Of a stretch of DNA of 64,000 bases, positions 56,380 through 64,000 are shown piece by piece. Positions within the stretch are counted from its first letter, which is position 1. Each line of letters starts with the position of its first letter. Position numbers and translations under genes: made by a program. The notes beneath the pieces were generated by a model, which did not search any database, was not told the origin of the DNA, and saw only the letters and a program-made list of their open reading frames with translations. Source of the DNA: Promicromonospora sp. AC04 (GTDB lineage: Bacteria; Actinomycetota; Actinomycetes; Actinomycetales; Cellulomonadaceae); NCBI RefSeq assembly GCF_003058225.1, contig NZ_QBUG01000004.1:491285-555284 (forward strand), read 5' to 3'.

Positions 56380-58103
56380 CAGAACTCTCCTCCCGCGCGC
56401 TCGTCGCGCAGCCGCTCCGCCACCATCATCACCGTCGCGGTCAGCGCGGCGAGCACCACCGACGCCGCGAGCGCCATCCCGTAGTTCTCCGCCCCGGGCC
56501 GCCCGATGAGGCGGTAGATCACGACGGGCAGCGTGGCGCCGTCGGGCCGCGCGAGGAACGACGTCGCGCCGAACTCGCCGAGCGACACCGCGAACGCGAA
56601 CCCGGTGGCCAGCCCGACCGACCGCAGGGCGATCGGCAGGTCCACGGTGCGCAGCACGCGCCCCGGCCCGGAGCCGAGGACCGCGGCGACCTCCCGCAGC
56701 CGGGGGTCGATCGCCCGGAGCACGGGCAGCACGGTGCGCACGACCAGCGGTACGGCGACCACTGCCTGGGCCACGGGCACGAGCAGCCCGGAGGTGCGCA
56801 GGTCCACACCGAGCACCGGCTGGTCCATGGTGATGAGGAACCCGAAGCCGACGGTCACGGCCGACACGCCGAGGGGGAGCATGAACAGCCCGTCGAGGGC
56901 ACCGATCGCCCGGCGGGCTCCAGCGGACCGCGGGCGGCGGGACACCACGAGCGCGACGAGCCCGCCCACGACCAGCGCGATCACGGTGGCGGCCAGCGCG
57001 ATCCGCAGCGAGGTCGCCGTGGCCTCCCACACGGTCACCACGAGCGCGTTCCGCTCGCCGGTCGTGCCGAGCGCCACGTAGTTCCCCGGGCCCCAGGATC
57101 CGTCCGGCTCCCGGAACGACCGGGCGATCAGCCCGGCCAGCGGCAGCACGATGAGCCCGACGACGATCGCCGTGCCGAGCAACGCCGCCGTCATGTCCCG
57201 GGGCGACCGCCAGGACAGCACCCGGGCCGAACACCGCGACGACACGAGGTGCAGCGCGGCCTCGCGTCGCCGCCGGGCCCGCGCGGACACGGCCAGGGCC
57301 CCCGAGATGACGACTAGCTGCAGGATCGACAGCACCGACGCCGACCGCAGGTCGAGGAACTGGGTGGTGCGGGTCCAGATCTCGGTCTCGATGGTCCCGT
57401 ACCGCACGCCGCCGAGCACCAGCACCACCCCGAACGCGGTGGCGCAGAACAGGAACACGACAGAGGCCGCCGACGCGACAGCGGGCGCCAGGGACGGCAG
57501 CGTCACGGTCCGGAACACCCGCGCAGGTCCGGCGCCCAGCGACGCGGCGGCCTCCTCGGCCCGCGGGTCGAGCCGCTCCCACAGCCCGCCGACGGTCCGC
57601 ACCACCACCGACACGTTGAAGAAGACCAGCGCGACGACGATCCCGGCCAGCGACTCCTCGAGCCCGAGGAACCCGAGTGTGCCGCCGGGCGCGAACAGGG
57701 CACGGAACGCGACGCCGACCACCACGGCGGGCAGCACGAACGGGACGGTCACGAGCCCGCGCACCAGCCCGCGCCCGGGGAACGACCGCCGGTACAGGAG
57801 GTAGGCGAGCGGCAGGCCGAGCAGCACGGAGAACGCCGTGCCGAGCACCGCCTGGGTGAGGGTGAGCCCCACGAGCCGCCACGTGCGCGGGCGGGAGAGC
57901 ACCTCGACGAACCCGGTGAGGTCGAGCGCGCCGTCGGACACGAAGCCGCGGACCACGAGCGCGGCCACCGGCCACGCGAAGAACACGGCGAGGAAGCCGA
58001 GGGGGACGGCGACCGCCGCGCCCCAAAGGAGGGGTGCGGGCCTCAGCCCACGCCTCAGACCGGCCCTCAGCCGACCACTGTCGCGGTCCACCGCTCGATC
58101 CAC
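56379..58103 (-). CDS. thiP: Thiamine ABC transporter permease, two fused membrane domains
   Basis: 574 residues from a GTG at 58103; a GTG at 58091 is possible. Both membrane domains are present, each with an EAA-like loop (E-E-A-A-A-S-L-G-A-G and R-E-V-A-A-V-L-G-S-G), as in ThiP. The start overlaps the 3' end of the binding-protein gene, giving coupled translation. Confidence 0.88.
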   Translation of the reverse strand: MDRAVDRDSGRLRAGLRRGLRPAPLLWGAAVAVPLGFLAVFFAWPVAALVVRGFVSDGALDLTGFVEVLSRPRTWRLVGLTLTQAVLGTAFSVLLGLPLAYLLYRRSFPGRGLVRGLVTVPFVLPAVVVGVAFRALFAPGGTLGFLGLEESLAGIVVALVFFNVSVVVRTVGGLWERLDPRAEEAAASLGAGPARVFRTVTLPSLAPAVASAASVVFLFCATAFGVVLVLGGVRYGTIETEIWTRTTQFLDLRSASVLSILQLVVISGALAVSARARRRREAALHLVSSRCSARVLSWRSPRDMTAALLGTAIVVGLIVLPLAGLIARSFREPDGSWGPGNYVALGTTGERNALVVTVWEATATSLRIALAATVIALVVGGLVALVVSRRPRSAGARRAIGALDGLFMLPLGVSAVTVGFGFLITMDQPVLGVDLRTSGLLVPVAQAVVAVPLVVRTVLPVLRAIDPRLREVAAVLGSGPGRVLRTVDLPIALRSVGLATGFAFAVSLGEFGATSFLARPDGATLPVVIYRLIGRPGAENYGMALAASVVLAALTATVMMVAERLRDERAGGEF

Positions 58104-59149
58104 TCGTCGCGATGCTCGCTCACGTCGGCCGGGTCCACCTCGAACGGGGCCTCGGCCTGGGGCGCGAACTTCTGCCAGTCCTCCGGAAGCTGCACCGAGG
58201 AGTCCGCCGGGTACATGTACATGGACTCCGGCAGCGCGGCCTGGACGTCCTGGGTGAGCAGGAAGTCCACGAGCGCCCGTGCGCCCTCGGGGTTGTCGGA
58301 CCCGGCGAGCACGCCCGCGTACTCGACCTGCCGGAAGCAGGTCTCCAGCAGGGCGCTGGTGGTGGACTCCGAGCCGTCCTCGCTCACCGTGAACGCCGGA
58401 GACGTCGCGTACGACAGCGCGAGCGGCCGCTCGCCACCCTCGCCCGCACCCGAGAAGTCCACGTAGTACGCGTCCTCCCAGGAGTCGGCGACCTTGACGC
58501 CGTTGTCCACGAGGGACGCCCAGTAGTCCTCGAACCCGTCCTCGCCGAACGCCCCGATCGTCGCCAGCAGGAACGCGAGCCCCGGGGACGACGTCGCCGG
58601 GTTGGTCACCACGAGCAGGTCCCGGTACTGCGGGTCGGCCAGGTCCTCCAGCGTGGTCGGCACCTCGAGGCCGGACTCCTCGAACCAGGCCTGGTCCGCG
58701 TTCACGCAGACGTCGCCCTGGTCGACGGGGGTGAGCGCCCCGCCGAGCTGCTCGGCCCCCTCCGGTAGGTCGGCGGGCGTGTACTCCTCGAGCACACCCG
58801 CCTCCAGCGCGCGGGAGGCGAACGTGTTGTCGATGCCGAACACGGCGTCCCCGAGCGGGGCGTCCTTGGTCAGCACCAGCTGGTTCACCAAGGTCCCGGC
58901 GTCGCCCGCGGCGCTGACCTCGACGGTCAGGCCGGACTCCTCCTCGAACCGGTCGACCAGCTTCTCGTCGAGCGCCCAGGAGTCATGGGTCACCAGTGTC
59001 ACCTTGCCCGACGCCGTCGGGTCGCCGGCCTCGGCGCCGCCGCCCCCGGAACCGCCGGTGCAGCCGGCGAACAACAGGGCCGCTGCGAGTGCTCCCGCGA
59101 CCGCTCCCGCATGGATAGTGCCCCTGTGGGCACCGGAAAGACGCAACAT
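58067..59149 (-). CDS. thiB: Thiamine-binding lipoprotein of the ABC transporter
   Basis: 360 residues from the ATG at 59149; GGAGG lies four bases upstream, at the 3' edge of the riboswitch. The lipobox F-A-G-C anchors it outside. ThiB-like features: V-T-H-D-S-W and G-D-A-V-F-G-I-D-N. The TPP riboswitch in its leader supports thiamine (or a phosphate or precursor of it) as cargo. Confidence 0.9.
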   Translation of the reverse strand: MLRLSGAHRGTIHAGAVAGALAAALLFAGCTGGSGGGGAEAGDPTASGKVTLVTHDSWALDEKLVDRFEEESGLTVEVSAAGDAGTLVNQLVLTKDAPLGDAVFGIDNTFASRALEAGVLEEYTPADLPEGAEQLGGALTPVDQGDVCVNADQAWFEESGLEVPTTLEDLADPQYRDLLVVTNPATSSPGLAFLLATIGAFGEDGFEDYWASLVDNGVKVADSWEDAYYVDFSGAGEGGERPLALSYATSPAFTVSEDGSESTTSALLETCFRQVEYAGVLAGSDNPEGARALVDFLLTQDVQAALPESMYMYPADSSVQLPEDWQKFAPQAEAPFEVDPADVSEHRDEWIERWTATVVG

Positions 59150-59159
59150 CGTGCCTCCG

Positions 59160-59243
59160 ACTTCCTCCGCCGGTGCTACCCGGATCAGGTTCAAGGGTCT
59201 GCGGCTTTCCGCACTCTCAGCGCCATCAGGGCGCTCCCCTGTC
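59160..59243 (-). ncRNA. TPP riboswitch (THI element)
   Basis: On the minus strand the leader contains the TPP-aptamer signatures CTGAGAG, ACCCTTGAACCTGATC and GGGTAGCACC, with complementary helices, ending right at the Shine-Dalgarno of the binding-protein gene. TPP binding should hide that site and lower transporter synthesis. Confidence 0.95.
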
Positions 59244-59253
59244 GTTTCCAGAG

Positions 59254-59259
59254 AGCCTA
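59254..59259 (-). promoter_or_regulatory. -10 box of the thiamine transporter operon
   Basis: TAGGCT on the minus strand, about eleven bases before the riboswitch. Confidence 0.45.
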
Positions 59260-59281
59260 GCCGCCCGGCGGGTACTACGGT

Positions 59282-59563
59282 GTGAAGGTGGCCCAGAATG
59301 AGACGGAACAGACACTCGCCGAGAAGGTCGGCACTCTCGCCCTGACGCTGGCGGCCGGCTGGGTCGCGCAGCAGGCGGTCAGCATGATCTGGAAGGGCGT
59401 TACCGGCAACGACGCGCCCAACAGGCCGGACGACCCGGAGCTGGACCTGGTGCAGGCGACCGTGTTCGCCGCGGTCGCCGCGGGGACCGCCGTGCTGGCC
59501 AAGCGCATGGCCGCGAAGGGCGCGCACAAGGCCGCGATGCGGTTCGCCGCGCGTCGGGCATGA
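59282..59563 (+). CDS. DUF4235 membrane protein
   Basis: 93 residues from a GTG at 59282; a second in-frame GTG at 59288 is possible. Two hydrophobic segments (about 16-35 and 57-73) and basic C terminus (R-F-A-A-R-R-A). Motif G-W-V-A-Q-Q-A-V-x-x-I-W-K-x-V-T-G is typical of DUF4235, a small actinobacterial membrane family of unknown function. It precedes moaC by 12 bases. Confidence 0.85.
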   Translation: MKVAQNETEQTLAEKVGTLALTLAAGWVAQQAVSMIWKGVTGNDAPNRPDDPELDLVQATVFAAVAAGTAVLAKRMAAKGAHKAAMRFAARRA

Positions 59564-59575
59564 CACCCTGGTGCC

Positions 59576-60046
59576 GTGAGCTTCACGCACCTCGATGACC
59601 GCGGCCAGGCCCGCATGGTCGACGTCACCGCCAAGCAGCCGACCATCCGCTCCGCGACGGCCTCTGGCCTCGTCCGCTGCACCCCCGCCGTCGTGCGGGC
59701 GCTGCGCGACGGCGCCGTGCCCAAGGGGGACGTGCTGGCGGTGGCGCGGATCGCGGGCATCGCCGCGGCCAAGAAGACGCCGGACCTGCTGCCGCTGGCC
59801 CATGTGATCGGCGTGCACGGCGCGGCGGTGGACCTTGAGGTGACCGACGACGGCGTCGTCCTCACCGCGACCGTCCGCACCGCGGACCGCACGGGAGTCG
59901 AGATGGAGGCCCTCACCGCAGTGGCCGTCGCGGGCCTCGCCGTGGTCGACATGGTCAAGGGCCTGGACAAGTCCGTCTCGCTCGCGGACGTGCGCCTGGA
60001 GCGCAAGACCGGCGGAAAGTCGGGCGACTGGGTGCGCTCGGAATGA
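59576..60046 (+). CDS. moaC: Cyclic pyranopterin monophosphate synthase MoaC
   Basis: 156 residues from a GTG. Family motifs: M-V-D-V-T-A-K, K-G-D-V-L-A-V-A-R-I-A-G-I-A-A-A-K-K-T, L-L-P-L-A-H and V-E-M-E-A-L-T-A-V. Converts the MoaA product to cPMP in molybdenum-cofactor synthesis. The stop overlaps the moaD start (ATGA). Confidence 0.97.
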   Translation: MSFTHLDDRGQARMVDVTAKQPTIRSATASGLVRCTPAVVRALRDGAVPKGDVLAVARIAGIAAAKKTPDLLPLAHVIGVHGAAVDLEVTDDGVVLTATVRTADRTGVEMEALTAVAVAGLAVVDMVKGLDKSVSLADVRLERKTGGKSGDWVRSE

Positions 60047-60282
60047 TCACGGTCCGCTACTTCGCCGGCGCCCGGGAGGCCGCAGGGCTCACCACTGAAC
60101 AGCTGGACGGCCCGACGTCGGTCGCCGCCCTCCGCAGCACCCTCACCGCGGCCCATCCCGGCCTGGGCACCGTGCTGCCCAAGTGCGCGCTACTGGTCGC
60201 GGGCGCCCGCGCGACATCGGACGAGGCACCGATCCCGGACCAAACAACAGTAGACGTCCTCCCCCCCTTCGCAGGCGGCTGA
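60043..60282 (+). CDS. moaD: MoaD, sulfur-carrier subunit of molybdopterin synthase
   Basis: 79 residues with the ubiquitin-like fold pattern (I-T-V-R-Y-F-A-G-A-R-E at the N terminus) and the essential C-terminal Gly-Gly after P-P-F-A. It delivers sulfur to cPMP via thiocarboxylate at the last glycine. Coupled to moaC. MoaE is not in the window. Confidence 0.95.
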   Translation: MITVRYFAGAREAAGLTTEQLDGPTSVAALRSTLTAAHPGLGTVLPKCALLVAGARATSDEAPIPDQTTVDVLPPFAGG

Positions 60283-60283
60283 T

Positions 60284-60360
60284 CGTTCTTGGTTGTGGGC
60301 GCGATCGTTGCGCCCAAACCGGGCAGGATGTCACAAGGGTCGCGCCCGCAACCAAGAACG
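60284..60360. repeat. Inverted repeat family B, copy 2
   Basis: Arms 60284-60303 and 60341-60360 pair with one G-T mismatch. The left arm continues with the same GATCGTTGCGCCCA found in the copy at 53566. Between convergent moaD and mogA. Confidence 0.8.
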
Positions 60361-60858
60361 TCAGTGGTCGCCGCCGTCGAGCTGGGACCGCACGTGCTGC
60401 CAGAGGGCGAGGACCACCTCGACCCCGTCCCGCACGCCACCCGACGACCCGGGCAGGTTCACCACGAGGGCGCGGGTCCCGTCCGCCGCACGGGCGACGC
60501 CGGCCAGCCCCCGAGAGAGCGCGGCGGAAGGCACCCCTGCGGCGATGCCTCGCTGCCGGACGGCCTCCGCGATGCCCGGCACCTCGTACTCGAGCACCGC
60601 GCGGGTGCCCTCGGGCGTGAGGTCGCGCGGCGTGATGCCCGTGCCCCCGGTGGTGAGGACCAGCCGTGCGCCGCCGCCGAGCGCGGTCCGCAGCACGTCA
60701 CGGACCGGCTCGACGCCGTCGGGCACCAGGTGGGTGGCCACATCGGTGAGGCCGGCCTGCTGCAGCAGCCGCACCGCAGCCGGGCCGGACCGGTCCTCGG
60801 CCTCGCCGCGTGCACAACGGTCGGAGACGGTGATCACCACTACCCGGTCGGACGTCAT
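60361..60858 (-). CDS. MogA/MoaB-family molybdenum cofactor protein
   Basis: 165 residues. Motifs: V-V-I-T-V-S-D-R-C, L-T-T-G-G-T-G-I-T-P-R-D-L-T-P-E-G-T and L-P-G-S-S-G-G-V. It adenylylates molybdopterin before metal insertion (MogA) or has the related MoaB role. The ATG overlaps the stop of the TauE-type permease gene. Confidence 0.93.
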   Translation of the reverse strand: MTSDRVVVITVSDRCARGEAEDRSGPAAVRLLQQAGLTDVATHLVPDGVEPVRDVLRTALGGGARLVLTTGGTGITPRDLTPEGTRAVLEYEVPGIAEAVRQRGIAAGVPSAALSRGLAGVARAADGTRALVVNLPGSSGGVRDGVEVVLALWQHVRSQLDGGDH

Positions 60859-61781
60859 GCCGACACGCTATCGGCCTCCGGCTCCTGGGGCTTCGCTGCC
60901 TCGAGCTCGGCGTCGGCGGCCTTGGCCTGGCGGTATGCCCGCACGGACCACGCGACGGCGGCGGCCCAGGCAACCCAGATCACCGAATAGACGACCGTCT
61001 TCACGGGGTCGGTGGCGGCGATCCAGTCACTGTCGAGCAGGGTGCGCGAGTTGGTGAGGACGATGACGCCACCCACGAGCGAGCCCAGGATCCGCGGCGG
61101 CACGAGCCGCACCAGCCAGGCGGCGATGGGCGCGGCGATGAGGCCACCGATGAGCAGGGCCAGCACCCAGGTGAAGTCGATGCCCTCGCCGCTGAGGCCG
61201 ACGAAGAAGCCGACGCTGGCCGCGACCGCCACGAAGAACTCGCTGGTGTCGATCGAGCCGATCACCTTGCGCGGCTCCAGGCGGCCGCTCGCCAGGATCG
61301 CGGGCGTGCCCACGGGACCCCAGCCGCCACCACCGGTGGCGTCCATGAAGCCGGCAACCAGGCCGAGCGGGGTGAGGAAGCGGCGGCGCAGCGGCTTGTC
61401 CGAGCGCACCGGCAGGCCCTGCAGCGTGAAGCGGAGCAGCACGTAGAGGCCGAGCCCCAGCAGGATCACCGACATCACCGGCTTGGCGATCTCGGTCGAG
61501 AGCGACGACAGGAACGTGGCGCCGGCGAACGCGCCGATCGCACCGGGGATGCCGATGCGGGCTACGACCTTCCAGTCGACGTTGCCGAAGCGCCAGTGCG
61601 AGGCACCGGACGCGAGCGTCGTGCCGATCTCGGCGAGGTGCACGGTGGCCGACGCCGCGGCGGGGTTGGTGCCGATCGCCAGCAGCAGCGTGGTGGAGGT
61701 GACGCCATAGGCCATGCCCAGACTGCCGTCCACCAACTGCGCACCGAGGCCGACGAGCGCCAGCAGGATCAGGGTTCTCAT
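60855..61781 (-). CDS. TauE/SafE-family sulfite/anion permease
   Basis: 308 residues from the ATG at 61781 behind GGAAGG. Eight or so membrane helices; G-A-x-x-V-D-G-S-L-G-M-A-Y and G-F-M-D-A-T-G-G-G-G-W-G-P are the two half-repeat signatures of the family, which exports sulfite or sulfonates, or moves other organosulfur anions. A basic C-terminal tail follows. It forms an operon with the MogA-like gene. Confidence 0.9.
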   Translation of the reverse strand: MRTLILLALVGLGAQLVDGSLGMAYGVTSTTLLLAIGTNPAAASATVHLAEIGTTLASGASHWRFGNVDWKVVARIGIPGAIGAFAGATFLSSLSTEIAKPVMSVILLGLGLYVLLRFTLQGLPVRSDKPLRRRFLTPLGLVAGFMDATGGGGWGPVGTPAILASGRLEPRKVIGSIDTSEFFVAVAASVGFFVGLSGEGIDFTWVLALLIGGLIAAPIAAWLVRLVPPRILGSLVGGVIVLTNSRTLLDSDWIAATDPVKTVVYSVIWVAWAAAVAWSVRAYRQAKAADAELEAAKPQEPEADSVSA

Positions 61782-61841
61782 GGTCGTGACCTTCCAGGTC
61801 TTTGGGGGGTTACGGCACAGGCCACCAAGAGCGGCCCGAGT

Positions 61842-61871
61842 AGAGTAACCATCCAACCCGGTCGGAAACAA
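61842..61871 (-). promoter_or_regulatory. Promoter of the tauE-mogA operon
   Basis: -35 TTGTTT (61866-61871), 18-base spacer, -10 TACTCT (61842-61847) on the minus strand. Confidence 0.65.
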
Positions 61872-61923
61872 CAAGCATCTCAGACATCGGATAAGTGCGC
61901 ACCAGAAAGGAGGGTGAAAGCCC

Positions 61924-61943
61924 TCGAATTCCTCAGGATTCGA
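61924..61943 (-). terminator. Small hairpin after the Rrf2 gene
   Basis: TCGAAT (61924) and ATTCGA (61943) with an inner CC/GG pair, starting seven bases past the stop at 61950. Could instead be an operator for the permease promoter. Confidence 0.4.
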
Positions 61944-61949
61944 TCAGGA

Positions 61950-62408
61950 TCAGTTGTTCGACCAGGCCGACTCGCCCTGCGTGAGCGCGCGCACCTCGTC
62001 CGGCAGCGTGCCCGCCACCAGGTCGGCGAGGGAGACCGCCTCCAGCACCGCGCGCACGTTGGCCCGCAGCGCGACCCACACGTGCAGCAGGGGTGCGGCC
62101 GGGCCCTGGAACTCCAGGTCGGACGGCCGGTTGCCGCGGACGAAGACCAGCGGCCCGTCCACGGCCCGCACGACGTCGGCGATCGTTATCGTCTCTGCCG
62201 CCCGCGCCAGGCGGTACCCGCCGCCCGCGCCGCGGTGGCTCGTGACGAGCCCGTCGCGGCGCAGGTCGCTCAGGATCCCCTCGAGGAAGCGGTGCGGGAT
62301 GTCCTGCGCCCGGGCCAGGGCTTCGGCGCGGACAGGTCCGTCGTGGTCGGCGGCCGCCAGCTCGGCAGCTGCCCGGACGGCGTAGTCGGCTCGTGCGGAG
62401 ATCCTCAT
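61950..62408 (-). CDS. Rrf2-family transcriptional regulator
   Basis: 152 residues. N-terminal R-I-S-A-R-A-D-Y-A-V-R-A-A-A-E-L, winged helix I-P-H-R-F-L-E-G-I-L-S-D-L-R-R-D-G-L-V-x-S-H-R-G-A-G-G-G-Y-R-L-A. No cysteine is present, so it is not an Fe-S sensor; it resembles the CymR (cysteine metabolism) branch. The next gene is a sulfite-type permease, so a sulfur-responsive role is likely but inferred. Confidence 0.9.
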   Translation of the reverse strand: MRISARADYAVRAAAELAAADHDGPVRAEALARAQDIPHRFLEGILSDLRRDGLVTSHRGAGGGYRLARAAETITIADVVRAVDGPLVFVRGNRPSDLEFQGPAAPLLHVWVALRANVRAVLEAVSLADLVAGTLPDEVRALTQGESAWSNN

Positions 62409-62514
62409 GGGTCCATTCTCTCCCGGACGCCGCTCGTGGTGCGCCAGGGGTCCGCAGGCCCGGAGGAACTGGCTCGCCGGGCCTCCTGTCCGCGGTGCTG
62501 GCGGCGGTCCGCTG

Positions 62515-63774
62515 TCAGGTCAGGATCTGGCCGACCCGCTGGGCCGAGGCCGCGAACGAGCCCGTGAGCGGCAGCTCCGGCAGGATCACCGCCTGGGCCG
62601 CGTGGTAGACGTCAGGCTTGCCGACCCAGGTGAGGCCCGACGGACGGTTCTCCGTGTCGAGCTCGTGGTGCCACGACCCGTGCTCGGCGTCGACGAGGTG
62701 CTCCCGGATCCAAGCCCACCACTCACGTTCGAGCTCGGCGTAGCGCGCGTCGCCAGTGACCCGACCCAGCACGTTCGCGGTGGCGACCCCCTCAGCGGCC
62801 ACCCAGTGGAAACGGCGTGGTTCGACCGGTGTGCCGGCCCAGTCCGTGGTGTACGCGAAGCCGCCCCCGCCCTCGGCATCCCAGCCGTCCGCGACCGCCC
62901 GGTCGAAGAGCGCGGCCGCGGCCTCGGTCCGGCGGCCGGGCGTGCCCGCCTCTGCGTCGATCTGCAGCAGCAGGCGGGCCCACTCGAGCCCGTGTCCCGG
63001 CGTCGCGCCATACGGCTTGAACTGGTCACGCGGCCGATCGGCGTTGTACTCGAGGAGCGGGTTCCATGCCGCGTCGAAGTGCTCGGGAATCCGCCAGTCG
63101 TTCGACCGGGCCCAGCTCACCACCTGGTCGCCGATCGCCGCGGCCCGCTCCAGCCACAGGTCGTCCCCGGTCGCGGCGTGGGCCGCGAGCAGCGCCTCGA
63201 CGGAGTGCATGTTCGCGTTCACGCCGCGGTAGTCCGACGTCGAGGACCAGTCGCGCGACCGCTCATCCAGGTGCAGCTCACGCTCCGGCTCCCAGAACCG
63301 CGCGTCGAGCACAGCGAGCGCATCGGTCAGCAACTCGGATGCGCCGGCGATCCCGGCGACCTTGCCGCTCGAGCCGGCGAGCACGACGAACGCGTGCGCG
63401 TAGGCCTCCTTGGTACCGACGAGCTCGTCACCCTCACCCCGCGCGGCGAGCCACCCGCCGAACTCGACGTCAGCCAGCACGTCGCGCAGCCCTGCGATCG
63501 CCCGCGCGGCAAACTCTCCGGCCCCACTTACGCCAAGCAGATGGCCGATTGCGAAGGTGTGCGCCATCCGCGCCGTGATCCACGTTTCCACGGGGTGCGA
63601 GTCGTCCGGGCGTCCCTCGTCGTCGAGCCAGCAGGCAGCGCCGTCCTCACGAATCGAAGCCTCGGCGAAGCGCAGCAACGAGACGAACTGGTCGCGGCGC
63701 CACGCGGCTTCGGAGGTGCTTGCGGGCGGGTTGCTGGTGGAGCCCGCGGCGGTGCGGGTGGTATCTGCGTTCAC
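62515..63774 (-). CDS. AGE-family epimerase/isomerase
   Basis: 419 residues from the GTG at 63774; a TATCGT box six bases upstream indicates a leaderless message. The (alpha/alpha)6 barrel features T-R-x-x-H motifs (A-R-M-A-H-T-F-A-I), N-M-H-S-V-E-A, Y-N-A-D-x-P-x-D-x-F-x-P-Y-G-A-T-P-G-H-G-L-E-W and late E-L-D. The last cluster is close to the YihS/mannose-isomerase branch, so aldose-ketose isomerisation of mannose or sulfoquinovose is more likely than N-acylglucosamine epimerisation. Confidence 0.82.
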   Translation of the reverse strand: MNADTTRTAAGSTSNPPASTSEAAWRRDQFVSLLRFAEASIREDGAACWLDDEGRPDDSHPVETWITARMAHTFAIGHLLGVSGAGEFAARAIAGLRDVLADVEFGGWLAARGEGDELVGTKEAYAHAFVVLAGSSGKVAGIAGASELLTDALAVLDARFWEPERELHLDERSRDWSSTSDYRGVNANMHSVEALLAAHAATGDDLWLERAAAIGDQVVSWARSNDWRIPEHFDAAWNPLLEYNADRPRDQFKPYGATPGHGLEWARLLLQIDAEAGTPGRRTEAAAALFDRAVADGWDAEGGGGFAYTTDWAGTPVEPRRFHWVAAEGVATANVLGRVTGDARYAELEREWWAWIREHLVDAEHGSWHHELDTENRPSGLTWVGKPDVYHAAQAVILPELPLTGSFAASAQRVGQILT

Positions 63775-63780
63775 ACCGCC

Positions 63781-63786
63781 ACGATA
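63781..63786 (-). promoter_or_regulatory. -10 box of leaderless AGE-family gene
   Basis: TATCGT, six bases from the GTG at 63774. Confidence 0.5.
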
Positions 63787-63838
63787 GCCGTGGCCGCTGT
63801 GTGGCCCGCAAGTTTGTGGTTGTGGCCTTAAAAGCAGT

Positions 63839-63901
63839 AAGGGGGTGGGAGGTTCTCTTCCTCGACCATCACTGGTCAAGACGAGAACCTCCCACCCCCT
63901 T
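63839..63901 (-). terminator. rRNA operon terminator
   Basis: Perfect 19-base arms (63839-63857 and 63883-63901) with an inner GACCA/TGGTC stem, starting ten bases past the 5S rRNA 3' end. Confidence 0.88.
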
Positions 63902-63910
63902 CTGGGAATG

Positions 63911-64000
63911 GTTGTCCGGCGGCGTCCTACTCTCCCACCCCGTCTCCAGGGCAGTACCATCGGCGCTGTAGGGCTGAGCTTCCGGGTTCGGAATGGGACC
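63911..64000 (-). rRNA. rrf: 5S ribosomal RNA, 3' part
   Basis: The complement of the window end reads as the last 90 or so bases of a 5S rRNA: CCCATTCCGAACCCGGAAGC, the loop GCGCCGATGGTACTG and the 3' strand GGACGCCGCCGGACAAC. The 5' part (about 30 bases) and the rest of the rrn operon lie beyond the window on the same strand. Confidence 0.97.

Noticed and set aside
2556..60360. Inverted repeats as insertion-sequence ends
   Set aside because: No transposase gene or target duplications lie near any copy.
63775..64000. tRNA gene near the rRNA end
   Set aside because: No cloverleaf could be drawn; only the terminator and 5S rRNA are present.

Overview
The window is high-GC DNA of an actinobacterium. 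HspR with HAIR operators, many leaderless genes, GTG/TTG starts and actinobacterial lipoproteins all point there. The mix of arabinanase, GH3 glycosidases and sugar ABC genes suggests a polysaccharide degrader in Micrococcales (Cellulomonadaceae or Promicromonosporaceae); that placement is inference. No phage, transposon, CRISPR or tRNA gene was seen. No gene-free stretch exceeds 300 bases.

Layout. 1-2548: VTC-domain polyphosphate polymerase (5' cut by the window) and a Cthe_2159-type carbohydrate-binding lipoprotein. 2631-8964: GH43 arabinanase with a lac-like operator, a transglutaminase-like protein, sirtuin, an EgtD-like methyltransferase coupled to a membrane protein, TadA and Upp. 8985-13480: a very large ECF sigma factor fused to a zinc-finger anti-sigma-like segment, membrane helices and about 800 extracytoplasmic residues, divergent from a degenerate GGDEF-like protein. 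13562-18220: DUF1540 protein and the heat-shock operon dnaK-grpE-dnaJ-hspR. 18410-21469: flavin redox operon (FMN-binding lipoprotein, ApbE, RnfD-like/FNR fusion). 21657-27931: acetyltransferase, small unknowns, M19 dipeptidase, secreted subtilase and an S4 RNA-binding protein.

28037-35046 is a sugar-uptake locus: solute-binding lipoprotein, two permeases and a GH3 enzyme, divergent from a LacI regulator. 35076-44894 holds a TetR/oxidoreductase pair, two paralogous double-GNAT proteins flanking a second GH3, an M81 peptidase, an acidic unknown and a maltokinase-like phosphotransferase. The last overlaps a histidine kinase/response regulator pair (to 47034), followed by a secreted repeat protein. 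47704-53553: Pgi, CutC, PrsW, an M20 peptidase and a DoxX/HxlR pair. 53659-59259: secreted CocE-type hydrolase and a thiamine ABC transporter under a TPP riboswitch. 59282-62408: DUF4235 protein, MoaC, MoaD, MogA-like protein, a TauE permease and an Rrf2 regulator. The window ends with an AGE-family isomerase, a strong rRNA-operon terminator and the 3' part of a 5S rRNA, all on the minus strand.

Two small families of long inverted repeats sit in 3' intergenic positions and probably act as terminators. At least eleven genes show a TANNNT -10 box six to eight bases before the start codon, which indicates leaderless mRNAs; a twelfth (GNAT, 21657) has the same box but also an SD-like GAGG.
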